Source: JAJRTE01 sp964418585
Lineage (GTDB): Bacteria; Myxococcota_A; UBA796; JAJRTE01
Assembly: GCA_964418585.1 (NCBI GenBank)
Contig: CAYQMG010000175.1
Coordinates: forward strand, 1-64,000
Length of the DNA stretch: 64,000 nucleotides
Direction of reading: 5' to 3'
The notes under the pieces: generated by a model
Seen by the model: only the letters and a program-made list of their open reading frames with translations
What the model was told of the DNA's origin: nothing
Database searches by the model: none
Shown here: positions 62,863-64,000 of the stretch, piece by piece
Numbering within the stretch: the stretch's first letter is position 1
Layout of the letters: each line of letters opens with the position of its first letter
Program-made: the position numbers and the translations under genes

Positions 62863-64000
62863 ATGATGGAACGCGAATTGAAGAAGAGTGAGGCAGCAGC
62901 CGACAAAAAGAGTACACTCCTGCCGAAAATGGACCCTTTCGGACGGACAGGGGAATCCTCATTTCGTCCGTCGCCTCTGGACCGTGGCGGGTTGATGGCA
63001 GAAAACGAACGCAGGCCGCTGGCCGCTGCGGCAGAGACGAAAGGTGAGGAGAATGCGCCAGGCAGCACCGTGTCCCCTTTGGCGGAGACGGAAACTGAAG
63101 GGGCCGTCTGGTCTGATCGAGAGCCACGGCCCCTGAACGAGCCCCCTCCTGTTCAACCCAAGAAGGCCCCGGGGAACGGTGCCGACGCCTTTACCCAGGG
63201 AGGTGGTGGGTCTTCGTCCGCACTCTCAACGCTGCCACCAGCTTCCGCAGGTTCCCCACTTCCGGACCAAGTGCGCGACGGCATGGAACAGGCGCTGGGG
63301 GCAGACTTCTCGACCGTGAGGGTACACCAGGGCGAAGCGGCGACAAACCTGGGGGCCCGTGCGTTCACTCGGGGAGAGGAGGTCCATTTCGCCCCTGGGC
63401 AGTACCAACCGGACACGCCGGCCGGACAGGAACTGCTCGGCCATGAACTGACGCACGTGGTGCAGCAGCGGGAAGGTCGTGTCCAGTCGGTCCCCCAGAC
63501 CAAGGGTGCAGGCGTCAATGCGGACCCGGCGCTGGAGGCAGAAGCTGATGAACGAGGGGCTCGTGCTGCTGCTTCCCTTTCCACGAGGGGTCAGGATGGT
63601 GTATCGGCGCAGAATTCGTTGGGCCCGGAAGAAACGGCCGGCCCCTCCGGGGCAGCCGTGATCCAGCTTTCCAAGGACGACGGAACCGACACCGAAGAAA
63701 AAGCCGAGGGCTCGGAGCAGCAGAGCAAGGAGGAAGGGCCATCGCTTGGTGAACCGGAAAGCAAACCCCAGGAAGAGGGAAACGAAGAAACTCGGAAAGC
63801 CGACCAACAGGAGGACAAGGAGCAGGGAGAGCAGGAGCAGGGAGAGCAGGAGCAGGGAGACAGGCAAGAGTCCGAGCCGAAAGCGGACATGGGCAAGCTG
63901 GACGCTCTGCGAACTGCCCTGGACAACAAGAAGACCAAGCAGAAGGAACTCCTGACCCTGCTTCAGGGAATGAACGTTGCAGAGCGAAAGCTGGTGGCCG
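62863..64000 (+). CDS. eCIS-core (DUF4157) protein, partial at window end
   Basis: Open reading frame of at least 379 codons running past the window end. ATG at 62863 (or 62866) follows GGGAG. The N-terminus is low complexity and acidic. Residues about 133-215 contain a DUF4157 domain: LPDQVRDGMEQALGADFS and LLGHELTHVVQQ with the zinc-binding HELTH at 194-198. DUF4157 is linked to extracellular contractile injection systems, where it is found on effectors or tape-like and toxin proteins. After it comes a Glu/Gln/Gly repeat region (63821-63860). The rest of the protein is outside the window, so its effector domain is unknown. Confidence 0.85.
   Translation, partial: MMERELKKSEAAADKKSTLLPKMDPFGRTGESSFRPSPLDRGGLMAENERRPLAAAAETKGEENAPGSTVSPLAETETEGAVWSDREPRPLNEPPPVQPKKAPGNGADAFTQGGGGSSSALSTLPPASAGSPLPDQVRDGMEQALGADFSTVRVHQGEAATNLGARAFTRGEEVHFAPGQYQPDTPAGQELLGHELTHVVQQREGRVQSVPQTKGAGVNADPALEAEADERGARAAASLSTRGQDGVSAQNSLGPEETAGPSGAAVIQLSKDDGTDTEEKAEGSEQQSKEEGPSLGEPESKPQEEGNEETRKADQQEDKEQGEQEQGEQEQGDRQESEPKADMGKLDALRTALDNKKTKQKELLTLLQGMNVAERKLVA
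63821..63860. repeat. 15-base tandem repeat inside the DUF4157 gene
   Basis: Two perfect 15-base units (AGCAGGGAGAGCAGG at 63821-63835 and 63836-63850) and 10 bases of a third. Five-codon units keep the frame, giving a Glu-Gln-Gly-Glu-Gln type linker. Copy number could vary between strains. Confidence 0.85.

Noticed and set aside
1..64000. CRISPR arrays, insertion sequences, integrases and rRNA genes
   Set aside because: I saw no spaced direct repeats, transposase or integrase frames, or rRNA signatures on either strand.

Overview
This is a GC-rich bacterial window (by eye about 60 percent GC) with 42 protein-coding genes, one of them running off the right edge, and one tRNA gene. The likely source is a large-genome, Gram-negative, predatory or social type of bacterium in or near the Myxococcota (old Deltaproteobacteria). 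This rests on gene content: many lipoproteins carrying MopE-type metal-binding repeats and FG-GAP or TolB-like propellers, a eukaryote-like Ser/Thr kinase, an MglA-type GTPase, RND/TolC efflux and an eCIS-type DUF4157 protein. No phylogenetic marker was aligned, so the phylum call is an inference.

Layout. 0-8.5 kb: three surface lipoproteins (ceramidase-like; MopE plus FG-GAP; propeller). 8.6-10.1 kb: a biotin-dependent acyl-CoA carboxylase beta subunit. 10.3-22.2 kb: a nine-gene rightward run of membrane kinase with zinc ribbons, three lipoproteins, an oligopeptide-type ABC binding protein with two permeases but no ATPase gene, an outer-membrane barrel protein and a TolB-like propeller. 22.3-31.1 kb: housekeeping genes (USP-GNAT fusion, argS, mannose-1-phosphate guanylyltransferase, HIT hydrolase, tRNA-Gly, pgsA, lytic transglycosylase, gpmI) and a small secreted protein. 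31.2-39.9 kb: a PanE-like reductase, two very large lipoproteins and a DUF2723-like membrane protein. 40.1-41.3 kb: superoxide dismutase and peroxiredoxin separated by a strong terminator. 41.3-47.6 kb: a tail-anchored MglA-like GTPase and a polysaccharide-modification operon (deacetylase, acetyltransferase, exo-rhamnogalacturonan-lyase-like). 47.8-51.2 kb: a PspA/IM30, coiled-coil membrane protein and AAA-ATPase operon. 51.4-54.0 kb: SAM hydrolase, ribosomal peptide THX, Ca2+/Na+ exchanger. 54.1-59.9 kb: a translationally coupled RND efflux operon. 60-64 kb: a Cys-rich DUF3795 protein, an XRE-ImmA/PIN toxin-antitoxin-like pair with a palindromic operator over its promoter, and the start of an eCIS-core (DUF4157) protein.

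The hexamer CTCGAG occurs more than 100 times, several-fold above expectation, but not once in the last 5 kb (about 58,960 to 64,000), where the toxin-antitoxin and eCIS genes lie. That end may be a recently acquired segment.

The strongest candidates for unusual systems are the kinase/zinc-ribbon/transporter cluster, the PspA-coiled-coil-AAA operon, the tail-anchored MglA-like GTPase and the XRE-ImmA/PIN module.
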